Shown here: positions 1 to 9,024 of the stretch, one piece after another
Layout of the letters: each line of letters starts with the position of its first letter
Numbering within the stretch: the first letter of the stretch is position 1
Source: SIG351 sp045627045
GTDB taxonomy: Bacteria; Bacillota; Clostridia; HGM11327
Direction: 5' to 3'
Assembly (NCBI GenBank): GCA_045627045.1
Contig: JAZQMY010000022.1
Coordinates: forward strand, 1-40,381
DNA length: 40,381 nucleotides
Position numbers and translations under genes: made by a program
The notes under the pieces: model-generated
Databases searched by the model: none
What the model saw: the letters and a program-made list of their open reading frames with translations, nothing else
Told to the model about the DNA's origin: nothing

Positions 1-2140
1 ATTCAGGATCTTCCGCAAATATCGGAGCGTCTTCCCTCATCGTGTAGTCGCCGTTTGCCGGATCAACAAAATACTGATCAAGAACATCCATTGAAAACTT
101 GTGGTTGCAGTCCTGCTTGATCTTGTCGGAGTAGCCATCAATGTAGTAAATATAATCAATGAAAGGATCATCCATATATTCATCAGTTGCAAACCAAAGG
201 TTGTGGTTGATAGAAACATTCGGGTCATCCGGATATCCCTTCATCGGTCCGTTACGGTACTTGTCCAATTCAGGATAAGCTTCTATCCACGCTTCGCTCA
301 TGAATGCAGATTCGAGAAGATATCTGTCAATTTCTTCGGACATCATTGCGGAATAAAGTGCGGCGCCCCATGACTGCGGACCGTTACGTGTTTGTACAAA
401 CACGTTGTTATCGCAAAGTGTATCGAAGCCTCCGATTTTATTTGAGCAGAAGTCGTCTTCTGTTCCGACGAAGAGGTTGCCGTAAACCTTCGTATTGCAA
501 AGGCCGTCATCCTCATAGAAGAACTTCGGTGAATATCTTCCTCCTATGTTTGAAGAGATTTCTGAATTAATATCGTGGAAGTAGTTATATCTTATCTCGT
601 TGCGGCAATAGTCGAAATGTCTTCCTGCATAAATAATACCGCCGTCATCCATTTCAGAGCCGAGGTGGTGGAATTCATTGTACTCGATAATATGCTCATT
701 GCCATAGAAATATATAGCTCCAAACGGTGCATAAGCGCACTCATTATGTCTGAATGTACATGACATACCACGTATCCATGCCGCAAAATCGCCGTAGCCG
801 AGGCCTCTTACCTGTCCGTAATCGTGGAAATAGCAATTCTCAATCAGGTTTCCGCTTGGTGTAAGTGTATCACGGTCGCCGCCGTCAATATCAAGACAGC
901 TCTGTCCTATGTAGCAGAATTCACAGTTCGTGAGGTGAATGTTGTTACCGACAATGCGCATACCGTATGTATTTACGTTTCTGATCGTGCAACAATCGAA
1001 TGTAACATCGTTCATCGTGCCGTTGACAGCCATTGTTCTTGTGCCTTCGAAGATAAGATCGTAGAAGGTTATATTTGAAACGTTGCTCATCTGGAAGATG
1101 TTATCTGCGTAAGCTGAAACAGTGATCGTGGAAATTTCAAAGTCCTCCGGCGGATAATAGTAGATCATGCCGTTTTCAAGATCGTATGACCATTCGCCCG
1201 GAACCGAGATCTCTTCAAGAACGTTGTAGAAGCAATATCTTCCGCTCGTATCAGCGCCGTAGTGGTGAGTGCCGTTCAAAGTAAGCTCTTTTTTCTTATC
1301 GTTAATTTCAATTACACGGAAAATATCATCCGACCAGTCATATTTCCAAGCACCCCAGGCAAAAATATCACGGTCAGTAATGTTCCATGTTCCGTCCTTC
1401 ATGAAATCCTTATACTTTCTGCTGTAATAGCAAAGAATGTATGTTCCGCAGTAAGCTTCAATCGTTGTAGGGTTCAGATAATCCTCTCCAACATCAGGGA
1501 AACGTGCATTTACCTGACGTACGCCGTTTGCAGAGAGAGTTACAAGGCCGTATTTGTTCGGATTGTTTGCACGGAGTGCTCTGCAATCCTCAAGAGTCAT
1601 GCCGATTTCGGTAAGTGATGCGCAGAGGACCTTGTCACGGACTTCTTCCTTGAGTGAAGCCCTGATTTCTTCATCCTCAACAGGATGGAATGCGGAAATC
1701 GGCATTTCCTGTGCTGCGCCGAACGTTACTTCAGCGCCGTTATAGCTGGAATAAGTGATTCTGCAGGTTTCCGTGCCGCTGTCTTCTTCTGTGAAGTATG
1801 TAGTGAATGAATCATAGTGGCCTTCAAGGAAGTAAACCGTAATAGAATCAAGATTCGTCTTGTCTATTGCACGAACAGCGTTCTTCACGCCCTCAAGTGT
1901 GCAGTACGGATAGCCCGTCTCGTCATCTCCGTTAGGGGAAACATATAGTATTACGTTTCTTTCGTCGCCCTGCGGATACTGTGACAAATCCTCGGGTGTT
2001 TTCGGTGTAGGTGTCGGTGCCGGAGTTGCATCTGTTCCGGGCGTTGCCGTGCCGGATACATTGCATCCTGCCAGACCGATCACCATCAGCACAACAAGCA
2101 AAAGCGCTATGCTGCGGCTGATAAAGTGCTTCATTTTCAA
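1..2140 (-). CDS. Secreted lipoprotein with right-handed beta-helix domain (3' end cut by window edge)
   Basis: The minus-strand frame stays open from 2140 to base 1, giving about 713 residues with the C-terminus missing. The N-terminus has a basic start, a hydrophobic stretch and a lipobox LAGC, so it is predicted to be a lipid-anchored surface protein. A Thr/Pro-rich linker (TPAPTPTPKTP) follows, then an YVSPNGDDETGYP entry segment. Asn/Gly-rich rungs with repeated ENCYFHD- and EYNEFHH-like turns come next; this is how parallel beta-helix carbohydrate-active proteins begin and continue. The segment PGEWSYDLENGMIYYYPP resembles GH141/GH120-type beta-helix glycosidases, but I cannot assign a substrate. 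Start: TTG at 2140 lies 9 nt after an AAGGAG site; the in-frame ATG at 2134 is 15 nt away, so TTG is preferred. A TATAAT at 2172-2177 could be its -10 element. The glycosidase role is inference; lipoprotein plus beta-helix is well supported. Confidence 0.8.
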   Translation of the reverse strand, partial: MKMKHFISRSIALLLVVLMVIGLAGCNVSGTATPGTDATPAPTPTPKTPEDLSQYPQGDERNVILYVSPNGDDETGYPYCTLEGVKNAVRAIDKTNLDSITVYFLEGHYDSFTTYFTEEDSGTETCRITYSSYNGAEVTFGAAQEMPISAFHPVEDEEIRASLKEEVRDKVLCASLTEIGMTLEDCRALRANNPNKYGLVTLSANGVRQVNARFPDVGEDYLNPTTIEAYCGTYILCYYSRKYKDFMKDGTWNITDRDIFAWGAWKYDWSDDIFRVIEINDKKKELTLNGTHHYGADTSGRYCFYNVLEEISVPGEWSYDLENGMIYYYPPEDFEISTITVSAYADNIFQMSNVSNITFYDLIFEGTRTMAVNGTMNDVTFDCCTIRNVNTYGMRIVGNNIHLTNCEFCYIGQSCLDIDGGDRDTLTPSGNLIENCYFHDYGQVRGLGYGDFAAWIRGMSCTFRHNECAYAPFGAIYFYGNEHIIEYNEFHHLGSEMDDGGIIYAGRHFDYCRNEIRYNYFHDINSEISSNIGGRYSPKFFYEDDGLCNTKVYGNLFVGTEDDFCSNKIGGFDTLCDNNVFVQTRNGPQSWGAALYSAMMSEEIDRYLLESAFMSEAWIEAYPELDKYRNGPMKGYPDDPNVSINHNLWFATDEYMDDPFIDYIYYIDGYSDKIKQDCNHKFSMDVLDQYFVDPANGDYTMREDAPIFAEDPE

Positions 2141-2267
2141 AGCTCTTATCTCCTTTTTAATTTTTCTATTTATTATATTTCATCAATATGAATTTAATAT
2201 GAATTTTATATTAATAAGCTATTAATTTTGATTTGCTTTTGCAATGCATTCCATTGCAGTGTTTTGT

Positions 2268-2301
2268 AAAAAAGACAGCTGAGCATATCTGTTCAGCCGT
2301 C
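2268..2301 (-). terminator. Rho-independent terminator after hemZ
   Basis: On the minus strand a 9-bp stem (2293-2301 with 2274-2282, one G-T pair) closes a 10-nt loop and is followed by TTTTTT (2273-2268). It sits 28 bp past the hemZ stop and ends the asd-dtd-MBL-hemZ transcript. The rest of 2141-2328 holds only the AT-rich upstream region of the beta-helix lipoprotein gene and a short palindrome at 2241-2257. Confidence 0.85.
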
Positions 2302-2328
2302 CGATAATCTGCCTTTTGTCTGCCTTGT

Positions 2329-3774
2329 TTACTCCATGAGTATTCTCTTCTTCTCGATACACTCATCAAGTCTTGCTATGTAATCAAGTGCGTTCTTAGG
2401 ATTCGCCTGTCTTTCTATTGCCGTTGTGCCGGAGTAGAATCTCTTTGAGATTGAACCGGCGCCTGCAGCATAGCAAGTGCATTTGTCATCCATCATTCTG
2501 ATATTATAACGGCAAATCTTATTATCTCTGCATCTGCCGAGGTTTTCAAGTCCTCCGAGCATATATTTCTGTCTGTAAAGATAATATGGTTCATATCCGA
2601 GCATTGAAAGCTTTTCCGAATACTCTCTCATCACGCCCTCAAAGTCAGCCTTTGAGCCGAAAATATCCACTCCGTCACGATTCAGGTTTGAAGCATGCTT
2701 TAGCGCAAGAACATGAACCGTGATCTCATCAGGCATAAGCTTTATAACCTTCTCAAACGTGTTTCTTATGTCATCAGCATCCTCATCCTGAAGCCCGAGA
2801 ATCAAATCCATGTTTATATCATCGAAGCCAAGCTCTCTTGCAAGGATAAATGTATTAACAATATCCTCCGAAGTGTGCTTTCTTCCGATTTTCTCTAGTG
2901 TTTTATCGTTCATCGTCTGCGGATTTATGCTGATTCTCGTCACGTTTGCAGACTTCATCATGCGAAGTTTGCCCTCGTCAACCGTATCAGGTCTTCCTGC
3001 CTCGACCGTAAACTCGTTTATGCCTCTTTTCTTCGCCGCATCTGACAGAATGCCGCAAAGCCTTTCAAAATGCCGGTGTGAGAGTGATGTAGGCGTTCCG
3101 CCTCCGACATAGAGCGATTCAAAATTGCCCTTTGCATTATCTGTTATAAATGAAAGCTCTTTTTCGAGTGCATCAAGGTATTTATCCATATAAGGCTCAA
3201 CCTTGTTCACAAGCTCTGACGGGAACGAACAGTAGCTGCATCTCGTGGTGCAGAACGGGATATGAACGTAAAGCGAAATATCTTCATCCGTCGGCTTTAC
3301 TCTCTCCTGAACAAGAGAGGTTTCTGTAAGGAGCCTTGCCTTCTCATCCGAAACATCGTATTCGCTGATAAGATGGCTGACAGTGTCCTCCGGTGAATAT
3401 TCACAAAGTAATCTGTTTGACAGTGTGAGCGGTCTTACACCCGTCAGCATTCCGTACGGAAGACCTCTTCCCTCAAGCCGCTTCAGGCAATAATAAACCG
3501 TCTCCTTGAGAGCACCCTTCACTCTTCTCTTGTAGAGTATTTCATTCTCTTCCTCTGTCTGTGGATAAACCTCACGTTCTTCTTCTATTACGTTTTCATC
3601 CTTCGTGAGCTTTGTTTTCCAGCACTTGCCGTCCCATAATGCACAGACACGAAACGAGTATTCTTCGCTCTCTCCGTTTTCCGATATATCAACAGTTTCT
3701 CTCGGGAAAAAAGCCCTGATCAATTCCGCCGCTTCATTTGCTATTGAAGAGAGTGTGACCTCGAGCCTTACCAT
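2329..3774 (-). CDS. hemZ: Radical SAM coproporphyrinogen dehydrogenase HemZ
   Basis: An oxygen-independent coproporphyrinogen III oxidase-like radical SAM enzyme of the Firmicutes HemZ family. It would oxidatively decarboxylate coproporphyrinogen III in haem synthesis; the physiological role in strict anaerobes is less certain. The 4Fe-4S site is visible as C175-x3-C179-x2-C182 in YVHIPFCTTRCSYCSF, followed by the glycine-rich YVGGGTPTSL and HemN-like QTMNDKTLEKIGRKH. The roughly 170 residues before the radical SAM core are the extra N-terminal domain typical of HemZ. I choose ATG 3774, which overlaps the stop of the upstream hydrolase by one base (TAATG); a start 14 codons earlier (3816) would lie inside that gene. 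Length is 481 aa. It is the last gene of the operon and is followed by a clear terminator. Confidence 0.9.
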   Translation of the reverse strand: MVRLEVTLSSIANEAAELIRAFFPRETVDISENGESEEYSFRVCALWDGKCWKTKLTKDENVIEEEREVYPQTEEENEILYKRRVKGALKETVYYCLKRLEGRGLPYGMLTGVRPLTLSNRLLCEYSPEDTVSHLISEYDVSDEKARLLTETSLVQERVKPTDEDISLYVHIPFCTTRCSYCSFPSELVNKVEPYMDKYLDALEKELSFITDNAKGNFESLYVGGGTPTSLSHRHFERLCGILSDAAKKRGINEFTVEAGRPDTVDEGKLRMMKSANVTRISINPQTMNDKTLEKIGRKHTSEDIVNTFILARELGFDDINMDLILGLQDEDADDIRNTFEKVIKLMPDEITVHVLALKHASNLNRDGVDIFGSKADFEGVMREYSEKLSMLGYEPYYLYRQKYMLGGLENLGRCRDNKICRYNIRMMDDKCTCYAAGAGSISKRFYSGTTAIERQANPKNALDYIARLDECIEKKRILME

Positions 3775-4421
3775 TATTCTATTCCTGCCTCTCTGAAAAG
3801 CTGTCTGACCATCCAATTTGACTGCTTTTCATCCCCGATTGTTGTCTCCTCATTATGTCCGGGAAGAACCACTGTCTCATCGGGAAGCATATAGAGCTTC
3901 CTAATAGACTCCGCAAGCGTTAAAGCATCGCCTGTCGGGAAATCCGTCCTTCCGAATGTGCCTGCAAAAAGTGTGTCGCCCGAAAAGAGTACTCCCTCAC
4001 CGAGAAGTGCCATGCAGCCCCTCGTGTGTCCAGGAACATAAATTACATCAAGGCTCACGTTTCCGAAGCCGATCTTGTCTCCGTCCTTCACAAGTCTGTC
4101 AGCCTCAAGGCTGAGCGGAGAATTTGTAAAGAGAAGAGAAAGATTCCACTCAGGATTACTTAATATCTCTTTTTCCTGCTCGTGCATTATCAGAGGAACA
4201 TTATAGTCCTTTCTGACATCATCTGCGTGTGCGATATGGTCAAAATGAGCGTGTGTAAGAACAACAGAATCAACAGTAATGCCGAGCTCTTCCGTCAGCT
4301 CATGTATTTTTCTGATATTTGAGCCCGGATCAATTATGATTCCGTGCATCGTTTCATCATCATAAGCCGCCCAGCAATTCACCGCAAGCCTTCCGACTAC
4401 TGCTTTTTTATACTTCAGCAT
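3774..4421 (-). CDS. MBL-fold metallohydrolase, glyoxalase II-like
   Basis: A 215-aa metallo-beta-lactamase-fold hydrolase of the hydroxyacylglutathione hydrolase-like group, cytosolic. The di-metal site is complete: THAHFDH at 56-62, H132 in VPGHT, D149 in FSGDTLF and H189 in LPGHNEETTIG. Members of this short subfamily lack the C-terminal glutathione-binding domain of true glyoxalase II, so the substrate is unknown; it probably acts on a thioester or phosphoester. The gene overlaps dtd by 14 nt upstream and hemZ by 1 nt downstream, so translation is probably coupled. The dtd-MBL-hemZ order is a recurrent Clostridia arrangement, usually following relA, which is absent here. Confidence 0.9.
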   Translation of the reverse strand: MLKYKKAVVGRLAVNCWAAYDDETMHGIIIDPGSNIRKIHELTEELGITVDSVVLTHAHFDHIAHADDVRKDYNVPLIMHEQEKEILSNPEWNLSLLFTNSPLSLEADRLVKDGDKIGFGNVSLDVIYVPGHTRGCMALLGEGVLFSGDTLFAGTFGRTDFPTGDALTLAESIRKLYMLPDETVVLPGHNEETTIGDEKQSNWMVRQLFREAGIE

Positions 4422-4860
4422 GATTTCTCTCCAGAATAATCGTTACAGGGCCGTCATTATCTGCCCTTATTTTCATATCTGCCCCAAAAACTCCCGTTCC
4501 GACAGGCAGACCGCTTTCCTTCATGAGCTCAATAAACCGCTCATAAAGAGGTACGGCGTGCCCCGGTGCAGCTGCCTCCGAAAAACTCGGACGCGTGCCC
4601 CGCTGGCAATCGCCGTACAGTGTAAACTGTGAAATGATAAGGAAGCCGCCGTGAATATCCTCCGTTGAAAGGTTCATCTTTCCGTTTTCGTCCTCAAACA
4701 CGCGAAGCTTTCTTATCTTATTAGCCATCCACAAAACCTCTGCCTCGGTGTCATCAGTCCTGATGCCCACGAAAACAAGCAAGCCCTTTCCGACACTGCC
4801 CTTTTCTTCGCCGTCAACCTTGACCGATGCGGAAGTTACTCTCTGAACTACTGTTCTCAT
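4408..4860 (-). CDS. dtd: D-aminoacyl-tRNA deacylase
   Basis: Hydrolyses D-aminoacyl-tRNAs (and mischarged Gly-tRNAAla) to recycle tRNA. The 150-aa length is exactly that of the family. Both signature motifs are present: SQFTLYGD at 77-84, with the active-site pocket Ser-Gln, and NDGPVT at 135-140, the cross-subunit Gly-cisPro motif of the homodimer. RGTRPSF (87-93) is also family-typical. Start ATG 4860 overlaps the asd stop codon by one base (TAATG), so it is translationally coupled to asd. Confidence 0.96.
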   Translation of the reverse strand: MRTVVQRVTSASVKVDGEEKGSVGKGLLVFVGIRTDDTEAEVLWMANKIRKLRVFEDENGKMNLSTEDIHGGFLIISQFTLYGDCQRGTRPSFSEAAAPGHAVPLYERFIELMKESGLPVGTGVFGADMKIRADNDGPVTIILERNHAEV

Positions 4861-5942
4861 TATTTCTTTGTCAGGTAGCCTTCTCTGTAAAGAAGCTCTG
4901 CAATAAGAACTGCGCCGCCTGCTGCACCTCTGAGTGTGTTGTGTGACAAGCCGACGAACTTATAATCATATACTGTATCTTCTCTGAGTCTGCCGACAGA
5001 CACGCCCATACCGCCGTAAATATCTCTGTCAAGCTTTGCCTGCGGACGGTTATCCTCTTCAAAGTATGTAATAAACTGTGCAGGTGCGCTCGGAAGTCCG
5101 AGTTCCTGGGGCTTACCCTTGAAGTTCTTCCATGCCTCGAGGATTTCTTCCTTTGTAGGCTTCTTCTCGAATGATACGAATACAGCTGCTGTATGACCGT
5201 CACTTACAGGTACTCTTATGCACTGTGTCGTAATGAGAGGTGCGGAAGCCTTTACGATCTTTCCGTCCTCGATGTGACCCCAGATTCTGAGCGGTTCCTG
5301 CTCGCTCTTTTCCTCTTCTCCGCCGATATAAGGAATAACGTTGTCGATCATTTCAGGCCATTCTTTGAATGTCTTTCCAGCGCCGCTGATTGCCTGATAT
5401 GTTGTTGCAACAACTACCTTCGGACCGAACTTGAGCAAAGGAGTAAGAGCCGGAACGTATGACTGGATTGAGCAGTTCGGCTTTACTGCAATGAAGCCTC
5501 TCTTTGTGCCGAGACGCTTTCTCTGTTCGTCAATTATCTTTATATGGTCATCGTTGATCTCCGGGATCACCATAGGTACATCGGGAGTCCAGCGGTTAGC
5601 TGAGTTGTTTGACACAACAGGAATTTCAGCCTTTGCATACTTTTCCTCAAGAGCCTTGATTTCGTCCTTCTTCATATCAACTGCGCAGAATACAAAATCA
5701 ACTCTTTCCTTTATAGTGTCAATGTCCTCTGATGACAATACGATTTCATCCTTCACACTTTCGGGAATAGGGCATGACATCTTCCATCTTGCTCCTACTG
5801 CCTCCTCATATCTTAATCCTGCTGAACGTGGGCTTGCTACAAGAGCTGCGATTTCAAAATAGGGATGGTTTTCAAGGAGAGTGATGAATCTCTGTCCTAC
5901 CATGCCCGTAGCTCCTACGATACCTGCTTTTATTTTTTCCAT
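4860..5942 (-). CDS. asd: Aspartate-semialdehyde dehydrogenase, archaeal/fungal-type
   Basis: Reduces aspartyl phosphate to aspartate semialdehyde, the branch point to lysine/diaminopimelate, threonine and methionine. DAP is also the route to dipicolinate, made by the dpaAB products in this window. The 360-aa protein has GATGMVGQ (10-17) for NADP binding, the catalytic C157 in KPNCSIQS, SGAGK (186-190) and H250 in SDGHTAA. The sequence belongs to the longer archaeal/fungal-type Asd branch rather than the usual Bacillus type. Start ATG 5942 has AAAGGAT nine bases upstream. A longer frame from 5981 begins upstream of the promoter -10 box at 5972-5977 and is rejected. First gene of the asd-dtd-MBL-hemZ operon. 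Confidence 0.95.
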   Translation of the reverse strand: MEKIKAGIVGATGMVGQRFITLLENHPYFEIAALVASPRSAGLRYEEAVGARWKMSCPIPESVKDEIVLSSEDIDTIKERVDFVFCAVDMKKDEIKALEEKYAKAEIPVVSNNSANRWTPDVPMVIPEINDDHIKIIDEQRKRLGTKRGFIAVKPNCSIQSYVPALTPLLKFGPKVVVATTYQAISGAGKTFKEWPEMIDNVIPYIGGEEEKSEQEPLRIWGHIEDGKIVKASAPLITTQCIRVPVSDGHTAAVFVSFEKKPTKEEILEAWKNFKGKPQELGLPSAPAQFITYFEEDNRPQAKLDRDIYGGMGVSVGRLREDTVYDYKFVGLSHNTLRGAAGGAVLIAELLYREGYLTKK

Positions 5943-5971
5943 TTCGGTAATATCCTTTCGTTTTTTTGTGT

Positions 5972-6000
5972 ATTGTATCATAAATAATTATAAAAATCAA
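5972..6000 (-). promoter_or_regulatory. Sigma-A promoter of the asd operon
   Basis: Minus strand TTGATT (6000-5995), 17-bp spacer, TACAAT (5977-5972). It places the transcription start near 5965, about 23 nt before the asd ATG, and rules out the longer asd start. Confidence 0.8.
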
Positions 6001-6018
6001 TAGTTATTTATTATTTCT

Positions 6019-6381
6019 TTATTTTTTTACTGTGTTATACTCAAATAACACCTTTTTTGCCTTAATAACGTTCTGATCTGATGCTTTTTTCTCCAGCCAG
6101 ACCGAAATCTTATCGCCGCTGATAAGTGAATCCCCCGGGAAGCTCTTATTGTCTCTGTTCACGACCTTTGTTTTATCCGTTATCATTATATATATTTCGG
6201 AACCAAAGCCGTATTCAGAGCCATCAAGCTTGACAGCCACGGCGTTCTCATCCTCTGATACGCTCAGAGGATTTACCGCCAGCACAACGCCTTCAATATC
6301 AGGCTTTTTTTCGATCGTAAAGAGCAATATCACCGAGACCGCGATTATCAAAGCACCGATAGCAGCGATCCTTTTCTTCAT
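6019..6381 (-). CDS. Small membrane-anchored protein, DUF3221/YobA-like
   Basis: A 120-aa protein with one N-terminal membrane segment (about residues 6-22) or uncleaved signal, then an extracytoplasmic beta-rich domain of about 90 residues. The pattern GVVLAVN...VKLDGS...ITDKTKV...GDKISVWLE...KAKKVLFE resembles DUF3221 (YobA-like) domains, which are small OB-like folds of unknown function. There is no lipobox cysteine. Its ATG overlaps the gyrA stop by one base (TGATG), so it is co-translated with gyrA although no gyrase role is expected. No hairpin terminator follows; the asd promoter starts just beyond its stop. Confidence 0.75.
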   Translation of the reverse strand: MKKRIAAIGALIIAVSVILLFTIEKKPDIEGVVLAVNPLSVSEDENAVAVKLDGSEYGFGSEIYIMITDKTKVVNRDNKSFPGDSLISGDKISVWLEKKASDQNVIKAKKVLFEYNTVKK

Positions 6382-9002
6382 CAGATCTCTCCGTTATCCT
6401 CTTCCTCGCTCTTTTCCGGTTCCTCATCCATATCAAGTGAAACCTTGACTTCAGGCTCTTCATCAGCCTTTACAGGAGCATCGCCTTCAGCTGCAGCCGA
6501 TGCTTCATCAGCCGTATTCTCTTCGTCAAGCTCGTGAGGAACTATTGCAAATGAGATTACCTTCTCATCATCATCAAGCTTCATCATAGTAACGCCCTGC
6601 GTATCTCTTCCGAGGCAGCCGAGCTGGCTGAGTGCGGTTCTTATCATTATTCCGTTTGAATTCATCATAATGATATCCTTGCTGTCATCAACGTTCTTTA
6701 CGCCTACGATTTCGCCTGTTCTGTCAGTAACGGTCATGGCTATCATACCCTTACCGCCTCTTATCTGTCTGTGGTAAAGCTCTGCCTTTGATCTCTTGCC
6801 GAAGCCCTTTTCGCCTATGCAGAGAACATCCTTGCCTTCCTCTATCGTAATGATGTCGACAACGGTATCGCCTTCATTGAACTTGATGCCTCTGATGCCC
6901 CTTGCCGTACGTCCCATGGAACGCATATCATCTTCAGTGAATCTTATGCCCTTACCCTGCTTTGTAACGAGGAGTACATCGTCCTCACCGTTTGTGAAGC
7001 ATACCGAAACAAGCTCGTCTTTGTCCTCAAGCGTAACTGCGATAAGTCCGTTCTTTCTGATTTTTCTGATTTCTTCCGTATCCATTCTCTTTACAAAGCC
7101 CTGCTTTGTTGCGAAAACGATATATTTTCTGTCTGCAACATCATCAAGCGGCACAATGTGTTGAACCCTCTCTTCAGGCTGTATGCCGATAACGTTGATC
7201 ACAGCCGTGCCCTTTGCATTTTTTCCTGCTTCAGGTACATCATAACCCGATGAAACATAAACCTTACCGTAGTTGGTAAAGAAGAGCAGCTTTGAATGAG
7301 TTGTGGTAGCGATGATATCCCTTGTGAGGTCATCCTCTCTCACTGCAGTGCCTCTCACGCCCTTACCGCCTCTGTTCTGTGCCTTGTACTCAGAAAGCGG
7401 CATACGCTTTACATAGCCTCTTTCGGTGAGAGTAATAACGATCTTCTTCTCCTGAATGAGATCCTCATAGTTGATCTCCTCCATGTTGTAATCGATCTGT
7501 GTTCTTCTCGGCTCTCCGTATTTATCCTTTACGGCAGTAAGCTCTTCCTTGATGATGTCATACTGCATCTTATCGCTCTCAAGCACTGCCTTGAGGTATG
7601 CAATGTTATCACGGAGTCCGTCGAGTTCTGCTTCCAGCTTGTTGATTTCAAGGTTAGTGAGCTGCTGGAGACGCATTTCAAGAATAGCCTGTGCCTGTCT
7701 GTCGCTGAAGCCGTACTGTTCGATCAAGTTCTGCTTTGCTTCGGCGGTATTCTTGGAGCTTCTTATCGTTCTGATGACCTCATCAATGATATCATGTGCC
7801 TTGAGGAGACCTTCGATAATGTGAGCTCTTGCTTCAGCCTTTGCCAATTCAAACTTTGAGCGGCGGATAATGACTTCTTTTCTGTGGCTTACATAATGGA
7901 ATATAAGATCTCTCAGATTGAGAACCTTCGGCTCGCCGTTAACAAGAGCAAGCATGATAGCGCTGAAATTCGTCTGCATTTCAGTAAGCGTGAAGAGCTT
8001 ATTAAGAATGACATTCGGATTTGCATCCTTCTTGCACTCAATCATGATTCTGAGACCTTCAATATCGGATTCATCACGGATATCAGAAATACCTGTAATT
8101 CTTCCGTCCTTGACGTGCTCTGCTATATTTTTGATCATTTCGGCTTTGTTTACCATATAAGGAACTTCAGTTACCTCTATGGCTGATCTGCCGTTTGATT
8201 TTTCTATTATATTTGTTTTTGCACGGATAACGATCTTGCCCTTACCCGTCTGGTACATCTGCTCTATTTCGCTGTTGCCTGTGATGATAGCGCCTGTCGG
8301 GAAGTCAGGTCCCTTGATTATTCTCGTAAGTTCACGGATTGAAATATTATTATCATCAATATATGCAACGATCGCATCAACAACATCGGCAAGGTTGTGC
8401 GGAGGCATGTTTGTTGCCATACCTACGGCAATACCCTGTGCACCGTTGACAAGAAGATTCGGTATCTTTGAAGGAAGAACAACAGGCTCCTTCATAGTCT
8501 CATCGAAGTTCGGCATAAAGTCGACCGTATCCTTGTCGAGATCCGAAAGCATTTCCATTGCAACCTTTGTAAGTCTTGCCTCTGTGTAACGCATTGCAGC
8601 CGGCGGGTCTCCGTCGATGGAGCCGAAGTTTCCGTGGCCGTCAACGAGAGGTTCTCTGTAAGCAAAGTCCTGCGCCATACGAACCATAGCCTCGTAAATT
8701 GAGCTGTCGCCGTGAGGATGGTATTTACCCATTACATCACCGACGATTCTCGCAGACTTCTTGTGTGCCGCCTGCGGAGATACGCCCAGCTCATCCATGC
8801 CGTAGAGAATTCTTCTCTGAACAGGCTTGAGACCGTCCTTTACATCAGGAAGCGCTCTGGCAACGATAACGCTCATTGAGTATTCAAGGAACGCCTTCTT
8901 TACCTGCGTAACCATTTCGATATCCTGTATTCCGGTAGGAGCAGTAGGTCTGTCTATCATTTCTTCAGTTTTGTTTTCACCGTTTTTAATTTCATCTGAC
9001 AT
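6381..9002 (-). CDS. gyrA: DNA gyrase subunit A
   Basis: The DNA breakage-reunion subunit of gyrase (A2B2), which introduces negative supercoils. 873 aa. The catalytic tyrosine is Y139 in AAMRYTE. The quinolone-determining region reads HPHGDSSIYEAMVRMAQ, with S100 and E104 at E. coli positions 83 and 87; this is the normal susceptible-type residue pair of Gram-positives. The C-terminal beta-pinwheel carries the GyrA box QNRGGKG at 542-548, a mild variant of QRRGGKG, supporting gyrase rather than topoisomerase IV. A strongly acidic tail of about 50 residues ends the protein. AGGAGG precedes the ATG; gyrB lies 22 bp upstream. Confidence 0.98.
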   Translation of the reverse strand: MSDEIKNGENKTEEMIDRPTAPTGIQDIEMVTQVKKAFLEYSMSVIVARALPDVKDGLKPVQRRILYGMDELGVSPQAAHKKSARIVGDVMGKYHPHGDSSIYEAMVRMAQDFAYREPLVDGHGNFGSIDGDPPAAMRYTEARLTKVAMEMLSDLDKDTVDFMPNFDETMKEPVVLPSKIPNLLVNGAQGIAVGMATNMPPHNLADVVDAIVAYIDDNNISIRELTRIIKGPDFPTGAIITGNSEIEQMYQTGKGKIVIRAKTNIIEKSNGRSAIEVTEVPYMVNKAEMIKNIAEHVKDGRITGISDIRDESDIEGLRIMIECKKDANPNVILNKLFTLTEMQTNFSAIMLALVNGEPKVLNLRDLIFHYVSHRKEVIIRRSKFELAKAEARAHIIEGLLKAHDIIDEVIRTIRSSKNTAEAKQNLIEQYGFSDRQAQAILEMRLQQLTNLEINKLEAELDGLRDNIAYLKAVLESDKMQYDIIKEELTAVKDKYGEPRRTQIDYNMEEINYEDLIQEKKIVITLTERGYVKRMPLSEYKAQNRGGKGVRGTAVREDDLTRDIIATTTHSKLLFFTNYGKVYVSSGYDVPEAGKNAKGTAVINVIGIQPEERVQHIVPLDDVADRKYIVFATKQGFVKRMDTEEIRKIRKNGLIAVTLEDKDELVSVCFTNGEDDVLLVTKQGKGIRFTEDDMRSMGRTARGIRGIKFNEGDTVVDIITIEEGKDVLCIGEKGFGKRSKAELYHRQIRGGKGMIAMTVTDRTGEIVGVKNVDDSKDIIMMNSNGIMIRTALSQLGCLGRDTQGVTMMKLDDDEKVISFAIVPHELDEENTADEASAAAEGDAPVKADEEPEVKVSLDMDEEPEKSEEEDNGEI

Positions 9003-9024
9003 ATTATATTATACCTCCTGTCCC

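Noticed and set aside
5943..5981. Longer asd start at 5981
   Set aside because: It begins upstream of the -10 box (5972-5977); ATG 5942 has a good ribosome site and matches the usual N-terminus.
7296..7859. Long plus-strand ORF of 187 codons inside gyrA
   Set aside because: It is antisense to the well-conserved gyrA coding sequence and has no ribosome site; long shadow frames also occur opposite the glucan synthase gene.
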